A DNA stretch of 31,047 nt, taken from IMG/VR virus record IMGVR_UViG_3300017779_000079, positions 1 through 31,047 of that record; one strand, written 5' to 3'. Source of the DNA: a virus. Positions 10,100-16,660 of this stretch are shown here, piece by piece (the first letter of the stretch is position 1; every line of letters starts with the position of its first letter). Position numbers and translations under genes: made by a program. The notes below the pieces were generated by a model. The model saw only the letters and a program-made list of their open reading frames with translations. It ran no database searches and was not told where the DNA came from.

Positions 10100-10198
10100 A
10101 TGGAAAAAATTACAGATGAGATAATACTAGCTGTTCCTACTGTTAAAGTTGGTGGAGATGCAGTTGTAGTTGAAGAAGAATCAGACGATTCTGAGTAA
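10100..10198 (+). CDS. Possible leaderless acidic 32 aa peptide
   Basis: The ORF begins where the transcript from TATAAT at 10087 should start, so it would have to be translated as a leaderless mRNA. The product is acidic: its C-terminal quarter is almost all Glu, Asp and Ser. It precedes a chain of very basic proteins on the same transcript. No Shine-Dalgarno and no family are recognised. It could be a real peptide or just an untranslated leader. Confidence 0.35.
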   Translation: MEKITDEIILAVPTVKVGGDAVVVEEESDDSE

Positions 10199-10221
10199 CC
10201 CCAAAACAAAAAGGAAAACAA

Positions 10222-10689
10222 ATGAGTAAATATTATAATCCAAGAATAGGAGCTCCAGCTAAAAAGAAAGCCAACGTTTCTAAATCAAATGCACCAGGAG
10301 GCACACCTAAGTCTCCAAATAAAACTGGTAAGACAGGTACTAAAGCAGGACCTCCATTAGGAAAAACATCTCCTAAGAGTGAGATAAAAAAGAATCCAAA
10401 TTCAGCCCCACAAAAATCTAAAGGTGGAAGTAAATCTGAAATAGTAAAGAAAGATTCAAAAACTTTTCCAAAGAAAAAAACTCCTAGCTCTAAAGGTCCT
10501 CCATCTTTACAAGCACCAAAGAAAAAAGAATCTCCTAAAGCTGGCAAAAAAGATAAGAACTATAATGTCGGAGTATCTAAAGGTGGCGTATCTTTCGGAG
10601 AAGCTTTTAGACACTTCAGAAATGAAGGTGCTAAAGAATTTACTTGGAATGGTAAAAAGTATCATACTAAAACTAAGGAGGAAATGTAA
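10222..10689 (+). CDS. Lys/Pro/Ser-rich basic protein, 155 aa
   Basis: No family is recognised. Residues 1-110 are low-complexity and disordered, made of Lys, Pro, Ser, Gly and Thr with repeated PKK, KSK and GPP-type clusters, resembling a histone-tail or nucleic-acid-binding linker. The last 40 residues look folded (SKGGVSFGEAFRHFRNEGAK, then a Lys-rich end). A Shine-Dalgarno AAGGAAAA precedes the ATG. The stop overlaps the next start (TAATG), so the genes are coupled. Likely role: a DNA- or RNA-binding virion or late protein (inference from charge and company). Confidence 0.8.
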   Translation: MSKYYNPRIGAPAKKKANVSKSNAPGGTPKSPNKTGKTGTKAGPPLGKTSPKSEIKKNPNSAPQKSKGGSKSEIVKKDSKTFPKKKTPSSKGPPSLQAPKKKESPKAGKKDKNYNVGVSKGGVSFGEAFRHFRNEGAKEFTWNGKKYHTKTKEEM

Positions 10690-10847
10690 TGCCACAAGGA
10701 CCAGGAACATACGGAAGTAAAAAGGGCAGACCACCAAAGAAGAATATGATGAAGACAATGGCTAAGGCAGGTTTAACTGCTGGACAAAAGAAATTACCAG
10801 AGGCTCTTCAGAAAAAAATAATGAAGGCTAAGAAAAAGAAAACCTAA
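10689..10847 (+). CDS. Small basic protein with AT-hook-like core, 52 aa
   Basis: The gene starts in the TAATG that ends the previous gene and ends in a TAATG shared with the next one, so coupling on both sides supports it. The N-terminus MPQGPGTYGSKKGRPPKK contains a GRP core flanked by Lys, which is reminiscent of an AT-hook that binds the minor groove of AT-rich DNA. The rest is Lys-rich and helical. Small proteins with this kind of N-terminus are, from memory, common as hypotheticals in marine phages. Confidence 0.78.
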   Translation: MPQGPGTYGSKKGRPPKKNMMKTMAKAGLTAGQKKLPEALQKKIMKAKKKKT

Positions 10848-11065
10848 TGCCTATAGCTAGGGCTGGTTTGTATCAGCAAACAAAGAATGGTACAAAAAAG
10901 AAACCCAAGAAGAAAAAGTTTTCTACTCCTGGATCTAGAGCTAGAGCTAAAGCTGATAGGATAAAGAAAGCTATTCTATCTCAACGAAGAGGAGAGGGTG
11001 GTCCTAAACAAAAAGTTGTAATGAGAGGATTTGTAAAGGCTTTATATGACAAGTTCAAAGACTAA
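10847..11065 (+). CDS. Small basic protein, 72 aa
   Basis: No family is recognised. The gene is coupled to its upstream neighbour through TAATG. It is Lys/Arg-rich throughout, with a disordered first half (KKKPKKKK) and a helical second half ending in a hydrophobic patch (GFVKALYDKF). It overlaps the next gene by 20 nt in another frame. It belongs to the same series of short basic late proteins. Confidence 0.7.
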   Translation: MPIARAGLYQQTKNGTKKKPKKKKFSTPGSRARAKADRIKKAILSQRRGEGGPKQKVVMRGFVKALYDKFKD

Positions 11066-11237
11066 AAAATCTACTGTAAACAAAGCAGGTAACTATACTA
11101 AACCTACGATGCGTAAGGCTTTATTCAATAGGATTAAAGCTGGAGGAAAAGGTGGTGCCCCTGGACAATGGTCAGCAAGAAAAGCACAAATGTTAGCCAA
11201 ACAATATAAGGCTAAGGGTGGTGGCTATAAGTCATGA
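11046..11237 (+). CDS. DUF5872-like small basic protein, 63 aa
   Basis: The core runs YTKP...R..L..RIKAGGKGG.PGQWSARKAQMLA..Y...GGGY. It matches what I remember of the DUF5872 family, found in phages and large DNA viruses and of unknown function; the name needs a profile check. The conserved Gly, Trp and Arg positions suggest a compact nucleic-acid-binding fold. The start lies inside the previous gene (20 nt overlap). Confidence 0.78.
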   Translation: MTSSKTKKSTVNKAGNYTKPTMRKALFNRIKAGGKGGAPGQWSARKAQMLAKQYKAKGGGYKS

Positions 11238-11255
11238 CATTTATAAAAAGTATAA

Positions 11256-11555
11256 ATGGCTGATCCTAAAGTAGGTACAGGTAAGAAACCTAAGGGATCA
11301 GGAAGAAGACTATACACAGATGAGAATCCGAAAGACACTGTTAGTATCAAGTTTGCTACTCCGACTGACGCAAAAAAGACGGTTGCAAAAGTACGGAAGA
11401 TTAAGAAACCGTTTGCAAGAAAAGTTCAAATCCTTACTGTTGGAGAACAAAGGGCTAAAGTTATGGGTAAAAACAAAGTTGCTAACATTTTTAAAAAAGG
11501 AAAGACAAGCATAAGGAAAAGTCATGGCGCTAAAAAAATCACAAAGAAGTCTTAA
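11256..11555 (+). CDS. Basic protein, 99 aa, unknown
   Basis: No family is recognised. Residues 1-25 are Gly/Lys-rich and flexible. Residues about 28-75 have alternating hydrophobic and basic residues, as in a small beta-alpha fold (TVSIKFATPTDAKKTVAKV). The tail is Lys-rich. The ribosome binding site is weak. The end overlaps the next gene by 32 nt, which is unusual for this block and suggests translational coupling. Confidence 0.7.
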   Translation: MADPKVGTGKKPKGSGRRLYTDENPKDTVSIKFATPTDAKKTVAKVRKIKKPFARKVQILTVGEQRAKVMGKNKVANIFKKGKTSIRKSHGAKKITKKS

Positions 11556-11784
11556 GTCATGGACTAAACAGAAGTGGCGAACTAAATCTGGCAAGCCTTC
11601 TACTCAAGGACCTAAAGCTACAGGTGAAAGATACTTACCTTCATCTGCTATAAAAAATTTATCATCAAGTGAGTATGCAGCAACTACTGCTGCAAAGAGA
11701 AAAGGCAAAGCCCAAGGTAAACAGTTTGTGGCTCAACCTAAAAACATAAAAAAGAAAACTAAAAAATTTAGAAAGGTATCTTAA
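11524..11784 (+). CDS. Basic protein resembling DUF6321-type phage proteins, 86 aa
   Basis: Begins MALKKSQRSLKSWTKQKWRT and carries GERYLPSSAIKNLSSSEYAAT followed by Lys-rich segments. The pattern SLKxWxKxKW...GERYLP...L...EYAATT is one I recall from short conserved phage and giant-virus proteins (DUF6321 or a related family; check by profile). An AGGAAAAGTC site precedes the ATG. The stop overlaps the holin start (TAATG). Probably a DNA-associated late protein, by charge and context. Confidence 0.75.
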   Translation: MALKKSQRSLKSWTKQKWRTKSGKPSTQGPKATGERYLPSSAIKNLSSSEYAATTAAKRKGKAQGKQFVAQPKNIKKKTKKFRKVS

Positions 11785-12179
11785 TGTTTAATTTATTAAT
11801 AGGTCCGCTAACATCTTTACTAGGAGATACAGTCAAAGGATTTGTCGAGACTAAAAAAGCTAAAGCAGATCTAGCTTTGACAGAAATTAAAGCGCAGAAA
11901 AGTTTAAAGGAGCAACAGATTGCAGGTAAAATATCTTGGGAAGCTTCAGCTGTAGATCAGATGAAAGGCTCGTGGAAAGACGAGGTAATTTTATTATGCC
12001 TGTTAGTTCCTGCGGTACTAGTATTTATTCCTGGATGGACACCCCACATTAAAGCAGGATTTGAAGCACTACATTCATTACCTGATTACTACAAACATTT
12101 ATTATACATAGCCTGTTCAGCCAGCTTTGGTATCAAAGGAGCTAAAGGTGCTATGGGATTACTAACAAAAAAGAAATAG
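11784..12179 (+). CDS. Holin, GTA-type three-TM family, 131 aa
   Basis: Permeabilises the inner membrane so that the endolysin can reach peptidoglycan. Residues 1-20 are hydrophobic, about 22-60 are a charged helix, then KDEVILLCLLVPAVLVFIPGW (about 69-89) and YYKHLLYIACSASFGIKGAKG (about 105-125) are membrane segments, and the end is Lys-rich and cytoplasmic. The order and the DE-ILL-PA-FIPGW signature fit the GTA_holin_3TM family known from the gene transfer agents and phages of alphaproteobacteria. It lies immediately before the endolysin, the usual lysis-cassette order. Confidence 0.82.
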   Translation: MFNLLIGPLTSLLGDTVKGFVETKKAKADLALTEIKAQKSLKEQQIAGKISWEASAVDQMKGSWKDEVILLCLLVPAVLVFIPGWTPHIKAGFEALHSLPDYYKHLLYIACSASFGIKGAKGAMGLLTKKK

Positions 12180-12191
12180 GAGAATATATAA

Positions 12192-12638
12192 ATGCAAAAA
12201 AATTTAGAGGAGAGAGTAAAGGAACATGAGGGCTTTAGGAGTTCCGTATATTTAGATTCACTTGGCAAAGCCACTATAGGCTGGGGCCATTTGATAACTA
12301 AGGAGGACAAATATGAAGAAGGTATTGAATACAGCGTGGAAGATCTTGAAGAAACCTTTCAACTGGATCTGGAAAACGCTCGTCAAGGGGCTATGCGCGT
12401 TGCTCAAAGCAATGATATCGATCTTGACGATCACGAAAGTATCGTTAGAGAAGTTCTTATAGAAATGGTATTCCAACTTGGCGAAAGTGGAGTTGGTAAA
12501 TTTAAAAAATTCTTAAGTAACTTGTCTCAAAGGAAGTACGAAATTGCATCTGATGAAATGCTAGACTCTCGTTGGGCTATGCAGACACCGCACCGTGCAG
12601 AAAAACTATCTTATATTATTAGAGTGTTAGCACATTAG
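12192..12638 (+). CDS. Endolysin, T4-lysozyme-like muramidase, 148 aa
   Basis: Cleaves the beta-1,4 bond between N-acetylmuramic acid and N-acetylglucosamine. The family triad has exact T4 spacing: E13, D22 and T28 within EHEGFRSSVYLDSLGKATIG, followed by WGHLIT. Length is typical for a single-domain endolysin (T4: 164). There is no signal peptide, so it depends on the holin. Shine-Dalgarno AGGAGA lies upstream. The stop TAG overlaps the GTG start of the next gene. Confidence 0.93.
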   Translation: MQKNLEERVKEHEGFRSSVYLDSLGKATIGWGHLITKEDKYEEGIEYSVEDLEETFQLDLENARQGAMRVAQSNDIDLDDHESIVREVLIEMVFQLGESGVGKFKKFLSNLSQRKYEIASDEMLDSRWAMQTPHRAEKLSYIIRVLAH

Positions 12639-13276
12639 TGGCGTTCTTAGTAGCTAATGTTCCGCCAACTGAAGTCCTTGTTAAAAAGGAGTATCTCTAT
12701 GATTTTGAGAGGGGGCACGGTGAGTATGAACCAGGTATATGGATTACTGCCAAATCAATCCAAGGGCGTGCGTTATACTTTGAGACCTATCTCTACGAAA
12801 CGGGCGCTCTCTACGATAAACTCCCTATATCGGCATTCGTCTGGAAAGAAACGCAAGAACAGATGGAGCTCGAGGATCTAGAGCTTTGGGATTGTTTTAG
12901 CTACCACATCTCAGTTATACAAAAGGTGAGTGTTGGGTCGGGGAAATGTAAATACAAGGCTCCAAACGGGAATTTTTATTATGGGGAGTATTTATATACT
13001 ATAGATAGTTGTCATCCTGAATATAACATACCAGATATTGGGTATTCTGAAGTACCTACACAACATAAGTCTTTCAATATTATACAATTAGACAACGGAC
13101 ACTTTGCGGCTCAGCCTAATAACAGGGTTATATTTTATGATAAGTCTTTATCCCCAAAGAAGATGAGGTTCCCAGACTATAAGGTATCTACTATTGAATA
13201 TGGTGTTGAGAATAAATCTAAGTATACTGCAGGGGATGATAATAATTTCTTTTATGAGTTCTCAGAACAGGACTAG
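12638..13276 (+). CDS. Conserved phage protein of unknown function, 212 aa
   Basis: Starts with GTG overlapping the endolysin stop (TAGTG); no better start with a ribosome binding site was seen. It has a soluble, mostly beta-rich composition with many aromatic residues. The segment from about residue 24 to 70 (RGHGEYEPGIWITAKSI, then GRALYFETYL, GALYDKLPISAFVW) resembles a hypothetical protein I recall from several marine phages. No catalytic motif is evident. It is the last gene of the plus-strand late block, so a lysis-accessory or virion role is possible but not shown. Confidence 0.78.
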   Translation: MAFLVANVPPTEVLVKKEYLYDFERGHGEYEPGIWITAKSIQGRALYFETYLYETGALYDKLPISAFVWKETQEQMELEDLELWDCFSYHISVIQKVSVGSGKCKYKAPNGNFYYGEYLYTIDSCHPEYNIPDIGYSEVPTQHKSFNIIQLDNGHFAAQPNNRVIFYDKSLSPKKMRFPDYKVSTIEYGVENKSKYTAGDDNNFFYEFSEQD

Positions 13277-13291
13277 GTAGTTTACACTACC
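13276..13291. terminator. Short hairpin between convergent genes, weak terminator candidate
   Basis: GGTAGT (13276-13281) pairs with ACTACC (13286-13291) around a TTAC loop. It begins at the stop codon of the 212 aa gene and lies 19 bp from the end of the opposing 67 aa gene. It has no T-run. Confidence 0.35.
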
Positions 13292-13310
13292 CAGTTCGTC
13301 TGATTTATTC

Positions 13311-13514
13311 CTAGTACTTTATATAGTTACGAGGAAAAGATTTGTTGCTTTTGTAATAAGACAAAGCCCACTGCCAATCTTCTTTATATTCTGTCTTGGC
13401 AAAGTCTTCTAGACTTTCTTCATTCTGTTCTGATACAGAACTACCAAACATATTTACAAGCGAGTTGATAGAGTTTTTTGTTATTCCAAAAACTGTGTTC
13501 TTCATGTTTTCCAT
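13311..13514 (-). CDS. Small unknown protein, 67 aa
   Basis: No family is recognised. The start ATG at 13514 has GGGAGA five to nine bases upstream. A second in-frame ATG three codons on is possible. The N-terminal third is polar with a short hydrophobic patch, the middle is acidic, and the end is basic and aromatic. It overlaps the upstream 60 aa gene by 13 nt, so the two form a small operon at the end of the minus-strand block. Confidence 0.6.
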   Translation of the reverse strand: MENMKNTVFGITKNSINSLVNMFGSSVSEQNEESLEDFAKTEYKEDWQWALSYYKSNKSFPRNYIKY

Positions 13515-13684
13515 AGGTTCTCCCGTTTAGATATTTCAGCTAAGGCTCTCCAATAGTCCTTATCTTTGATAGGGAGTTTATCAAATTTGTTACGTTTAGT
13601 CAATTGAAAATCAGTGAATGACAGGTATAGCGTTTTTGCAAGGCTATCGTAAGGGGTAGAGTGTGGGTATTGATATTGATTCAT
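13502..13684 (-). CDS. Small unknown protein, 60 aa, behind an attenuator-like leader
   Basis: No family is recognised. A strong Shine-Dalgarno AGGAGAAC precedes the ATG. The composition is soluble and basic, with Tyr, Lys and Trp (DKDYWRALAEISKR near the C-terminus). The ATG lies 16 bases after the T-run of a strong terminator, so its expression may need readthrough of that terminator, either from the promoter at 13825-13853 or from the nrdAB transcript. Confidence 0.65.
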   Translation of the reverse strand: MNQYQYPHSTPYDSLAKTLYLSFTDFQLTKRNKFDKLPIKDKDYWRALAEISKRENLWKT

Positions 13685-13699
13685 TTGTTCTCCTATAAT

Positions 13700-13730
13700 A
13701 AAAAAAGGGCAGACTTTTCAATCTGCCCTT
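13700..13730 (-). terminator. Factor-independent terminator on the minus strand
   Basis: Read on the minus strand, AAGGGCAGA (13730-13722), an eight-base loop, TCTGCCCTT (13713-13705), then an uninterrupted T-run through 13700. The nine base-pair stem with a U-tract makes it the clearest terminator in the window. It stops either the nrdAB transcript or the short RNA starting near 13818, and lies directly before the ribosome binding site of the 60 aa gene. Confidence 0.88.
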
Positions 13731-13800
13731 CACTCGGTGTGGAAGTTGAGTATCCCCAAACTTTCCTTAAATATTCCATCTAAGGCTCGAAAGGTTCTTT

Positions 13801-13809
13801 GTGCCCCCC
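13801..13809 (-). repeat. Copy of the dispersed GGGGGCAC motif inside the candidate RNA
   Basis: Reads GGGGGGCAC on the minus strand. It lies at about nucleotides 10-18 of the predicted RNA. It and the copy at 27390-27399 are the only exact copies outside coding sequence. Confidence 0.8.
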
Positions 13810-13824
13810 ACTAAACTTAATATA

Positions 13825-13853
13825 ATTATAACACATTATTTTAATAAAGTCAA
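13825..13853 (-). promoter_or_regulatory. Sigma70-type promoter immediately after nrdB
   Basis: On the minus strand TTGACT (13853-13848), a 17 base spacer, then consensus TATAAT (13830-13825). The -35 box ends two bases from the nrdB stop codon. The predicted start is at about 13818. Confidence 0.72.
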
Positions 13854-13855
13854 TA

Positions 13856-14815
13856 CTAGAATGCATCAGACCAGTCACCTTGTACTGCACCTTTAGCATA
13901 TTCAGTAGACCTAGTCTCAAAGAAATTCTCGTGTGCTTGTCCATTAACTATATAGTCTACCCAATCTAATGGGTTTTCTTTTACACCATAATTAGGTTTC
14001 AGTCCTAGCTGTAACAGTCTTCTGTCTGCCATATAGTGAATATACTTTTTAACATCATCAGCAGTGAGTCCTTCAACAGGACCTTGAGCAAATGCTAAGT
14101 CTATAAACTTCTCTTCGAGGTTTACCATATCCCTACATATATCGTACAATGACTTCTTGAACTCATCATTCCAAAGTTCGGGCTGCTCATCTAGTATAGT
14201 ATGAAATAACTTAATCATGTTTTCAACGTGATGATTCTCATCTCTAATAGACCATGCAACAATCTGCCCCATGCCTTTCATCTTACCAAACCTTTGAAAG
14301 TTTAATAACATAATGAATGAGCCAAACAATTGTAAGCCTTCTCCGAACGCAGAGAACACAGCCATATCTCTAATAGCTTTTTGATTTTCCGTGCCCCCTT
14401 TACTTTCCCAAAGATAGTTATGCTTGTCTGCCATCTCTTTATATTCTTGGAAAGCTTTGTACTCTCTATCGTCCATACCTATAGTATCATTCAATAAAGA
14501 ATAACTGTGCGCATGGTTAGCTTCTGATGTAGCAATAGCAGATAACATCATACGCACCTCTGGTTTTTTAAACATTGGCATATACACATCCATATAGGCT
14601 TGTGCAATGTCTACATCTCCCTGTGTAAAAAATGTTAGAATTTGTTTTACTAAATTCTTTTCCGCATCATTCATCTTAGAGTTCCAATCATTTACATCTT
14701 CATGTAGCGGTACTTCACTGGGTAACCAGTGCATCTTTTGTTGTTGATCGTAAGCTTCAAACGCCCACGGATATTCAAACGGTTTATAATATTCTCTTCC
14801 TTCAAATACTGACAT
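13856..14815 (-). CDS. nrdB: Ribonucleotide reductase class I, beta subunit, 319 aa
   Basis: Generates the tyrosyl radical used by NrdA to reduce ribonucleotides. All expected residues are visible with E. coli-like spacing: metal ligands D67, E98, H101, E159, E193 and H196, and radical Tyr105 (SEANHAHSY). The iron signature RDENHH is at 192-197. The C-terminal tail ending GDWSDAF is the part that docks on the alpha subunit. The length, somewhat shorter than E. coli (376), is usual for phage versions. The Shine-Dalgarno AGGAGAAT overlaps the nrdA stop, so the two subunits are coupled. It supplies dNTPs for phage replication. Confidence 0.96.
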   Translation of the reverse strand: MSVFEGREYYKPFEYPWAFEAYDQQQKMHWLPSEVPLHEDVNDWNSKMNDAEKNLVKQILTFFTQGDVDIAQAYMDVYMPMFKKPEVRMMLSAIATSEANHAHSYSLLNDTIGMDDREYKAFQEYKEMADKHNYLWESKGGTENQKAIRDMAVFSAFGEGLQLFGSFIMLLNFQRFGKMKGMGQIVAWSIRDENHHVENMIKLFHTILDEQPELWNDEFKKSLYDICRDMVNLEEKFIDLAFAQGPVEGLTADDVKKYIHYMADRRLLQLGLKPNYGVKENPLDWVDYIVNGQAHENFFETRSTEYAKGAVQGDWSDAF

Positions 14816-14823
14816 CTATTCTC

Positions 14824-16584
14824 CTATGCTTCGCAAGAGACACAAGTCTCTTCTTCTTGTTGTTTATAATCAGGTCTCACTGTTCGTTCTATTTTAGTAG
14901 TCAAGTTCTCGACCTTTTTTAAAGCTTGACTTCTTAAGTAATACAAAGTTTTAACTTTATTTTTCCATGCTTTATAGTGTACTAAATGTAACTCTCTAGA
15001 GTTTACATCAGGTGGTAAAAATATATTAAGACTTTGTGATTGACAAATGTACTTCTGTCTATCGCCTGCCAATTCAATCAATCTGTTTTGATCTATCTCA
15101 ATAGCAGTCTTGAATACTTCTTTGTCTTCGTCTGATAAGAAATCAAAGTGTTGTACACTACCACCATTAGTAGTAATAGATTTCCAAACCTCTTTGTTAT
15201 TCCTATTAAGTTCTATCAACCTTCTCTCTAAGTACTTGTTACGTATTTCAAATGTACCTGTCAAAGTCTTTTGAGAAAAAGCGTTTGCTCGCATGGGTTC
15301 TATTGACGGAGACGTACCCCCACAGATAATAGAAGATGAAGCATTAGGTGCAATAGCTATCACATGGGAGTGTCTTTTGCCTGTACCTTCCATATCTGAA
15401 GGGGAACCTCTCTCAGTTCCCAACTTATAGTTTACGAGTTGAGCTTGTTTGTTTATATGTTTAAAGATATCTTCATTAATAGATTTAGAGATAGGACTAT
15501 CAATAGGTAAGGATCTCTTTTGAAAGTAGGTATGTAAACCCATTGTTCCTAACCCTATTGCGCGTTCATGTCTTGCACTATTAACTGCTTTCCACATATA
15601 CTGCGGAGCATTATTAATAAAAGATTCTAGCACGTTATCAAGCATGCGAATTAAATCTTCAATGAATAACGGCTCGTTTTTCCATTCATCATAGTACTCT
15701 AAGTTCGTAGAAGATAAACAACATACTGCAGTTCTATCTATTGAAGTAGGTAATGTAATCTCTGAACATAAATTAGAGTGATTAAACTTTAAACCTAAGT
15801 CTTTTTGAGACTGAGGTAAAGCATTGTTAACTGTATCAACAAAAGAAATATAAGGTTCTCCTGTAGCTATTCTTGTTTCAAGAAGTTTAATCCATAAAGT
15901 TCTAGCGTCTAAAGTTTTTATAATTTGTTGAGTATGAGGATCAATTAAATCCCAAGGCTTGCCATCACCTACTGCTTCCATAAAAGCATCAGATATGTTT
16001 ACACCGTGATGTAAGTTTAAGTTTTTCCTATGGATGTCACCGCCAGTTGGTTTGCGCATTTCAATAAACTCAACAATCTCTGGATGAGATATGTCCATGT
16101 AAGCCGCATAGCTACCACGTCTTGTTGCACCTTGATGAAACGCAGTCATCTGTGAATCAACCACGTGCATGAAAGGTATTACTCCTGTAGTTTTATTACC
16201 AATACTAGTAGCCATACCTTGTGATCTAACATCACCCCAGTATCCACCAATACCACCGCCCATACTAGACAACCAAATGTTTTCAGTATAGTGATCTGCT
16301 AAACCTTCTCTAGAATCGTCTACGTAATTTAAGAAACAAGATATAGGTAGCCCCCTTGTAGTTCCACCATTAGAAAGTATAGGGGTAGCAAACATAAACC
16401 ATAGCTTACTCGAGTAGTCGTATAACCTTTGAGCATGTGCTTCATTATCAGCAAAAGCCATTGATGCTCTAGCGAAAGCGTCTTGTGGACTTGCTTCTGT
16501 AGGTAACATGTACCTGTCTTTTAGTATCATTTTACCTGCTGTTGTCAAGAGGTTATCACGCGAGTAGTCTATATTTATCTTCAT
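14824..16584 (-). CDS. nrdA: Ribonucleotide reductase class I, alpha subunit without ATP-cone, 586 aa
   Basis: Catalytic subunit that reduces ribonucleotides to deoxyribonucleotides with NrdB. Visible active-site residues are C83 (GLPISCFLNY), N271/C273/E275 (SNLCSEITLPT) and C288 (AVCCLSS), together with the phosphate-binding PNASSSIICGGTSPSIEP. A C-terminal CxxC (581-584) serves thioredoxin/glutaredoxin-dependent re-reduction. The first redox Cys is at residue 83 against 225 in E. coli, so the N-terminal ATP-cone is absent and dATP inhibition is expected to be lost. A start 16 codons upstream exists; I chose ATG at 16584 because AAGGAGAAACA precedes it. Confidence 0.95.
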   Translation of the reverse strand: MKINIDYSRDNLLTTAGKMILKDRYMLPTEASPQDAFARASMAFADNEAHAQRLYDYSSKLWFMFATPILSNGGTTRGLPISCFLNYVDDSREGLADHYTENIWLSSMGGGIGGYWGDVRSQGMATSIGNKTTGVIPFMHVVDSQMTAFHQGATRRGSYAAYMDISHPEIVEFIEMRKPTGGDIHRKNLNLHHGVNISDAFMEAVGDGKPWDLIDPHTQQIIKTLDARTLWIKLLETRIATGEPYISFVDTVNNALPQSQKDLGLKFNHSNLCSEITLPTSIDRTAVCCLSSTNLEYYDEWKNEPLFIEDLIRMLDNVLESFINNAPQYMWKAVNSARHERAIGLGTMGLHTYFQKRSLPIDSPISKSINEDIFKHINKQAQLVNYKLGTERGSPSDMEGTGKRHSHVIAIAPNASSSIICGGTSPSIEPMRANAFSQKTLTGTFEIRNKYLERRLIELNRNNKEVWKSITTNGGSVQHFDFLSDEDKEVFKTAIEIDQNRLIELAGDRQKYICQSQSLNIFLPPDVNSRELHLVHYKAWKNKVKTLYYLRSQALKKVENLTTKIERTVRPDYKQQEEETCVSCEA

Positions 16585-16630
16585 TGTTTCTCCTTTAAGA
16601 TTGTATTGTTTGTAGAGGGTCGAACTTTGC

Positions 16631-16660
16631 ATTGTATCATATTACCTTAAACATGTTCAA
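16631..16660 (-). promoter_or_regulatory. Possible promoter for nrdAB
   Basis: On the minus strand TTGAAC (16660-16655), an 18 base spacer, then TACAAT (16636-16631) with an upstream TG. It overlaps the end of the helicase gene and lies about 47 bases before the nrdA ATG. The match is moderate; nrdAB may equally be read through from upstream. Confidence 0.4.

Larger units (their letters stand above)
13700..13818 (-). ncRNA. Candidate 120 nt structured RNA or transcription attenuator leader
   Basis: A consensus-like promoter directly after nrdB and a strong terminator enclose about 120 bases with no ORF of useful length. The RNA starts with a G6CAC run (13809-13801), the same octamer scattered through the window. 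Inside, CCTTA/TAAGG (13765-13769, 13781-13785), extended by CTTT/AAAG, competes with GGAAGTT/AACTTTCC (13741-13747, 13759-13766), because both use 13761-13766. The 5' G-run could also pair with the terminator's second arm (13705-13711) and so act as an anti-terminator. It could be a free small RNA, or a leader that controls the 60 and 67 aa genes. Confidence 0.5.

Noticed and set aside
10233-10758. Minus-strand ORFs of 104 and 83 codons opposite the basic-protein genes
   Set aside because: They are antisense shadows of Lys/Pro/Gly-rich codons, without ribosome binding sites, and show the Phe/Leu/Gly/Ser bias typical of reversed AAA/GGA/CCA codons.
13700-13818. tracrRNA-like or tRNA-like identity of the candidate RNA
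   Set aside because: Its CACACCGAGUG segment only superficially recalls a tracrRNA end; no Cas9, no array, and no cloverleaf can be drawn.
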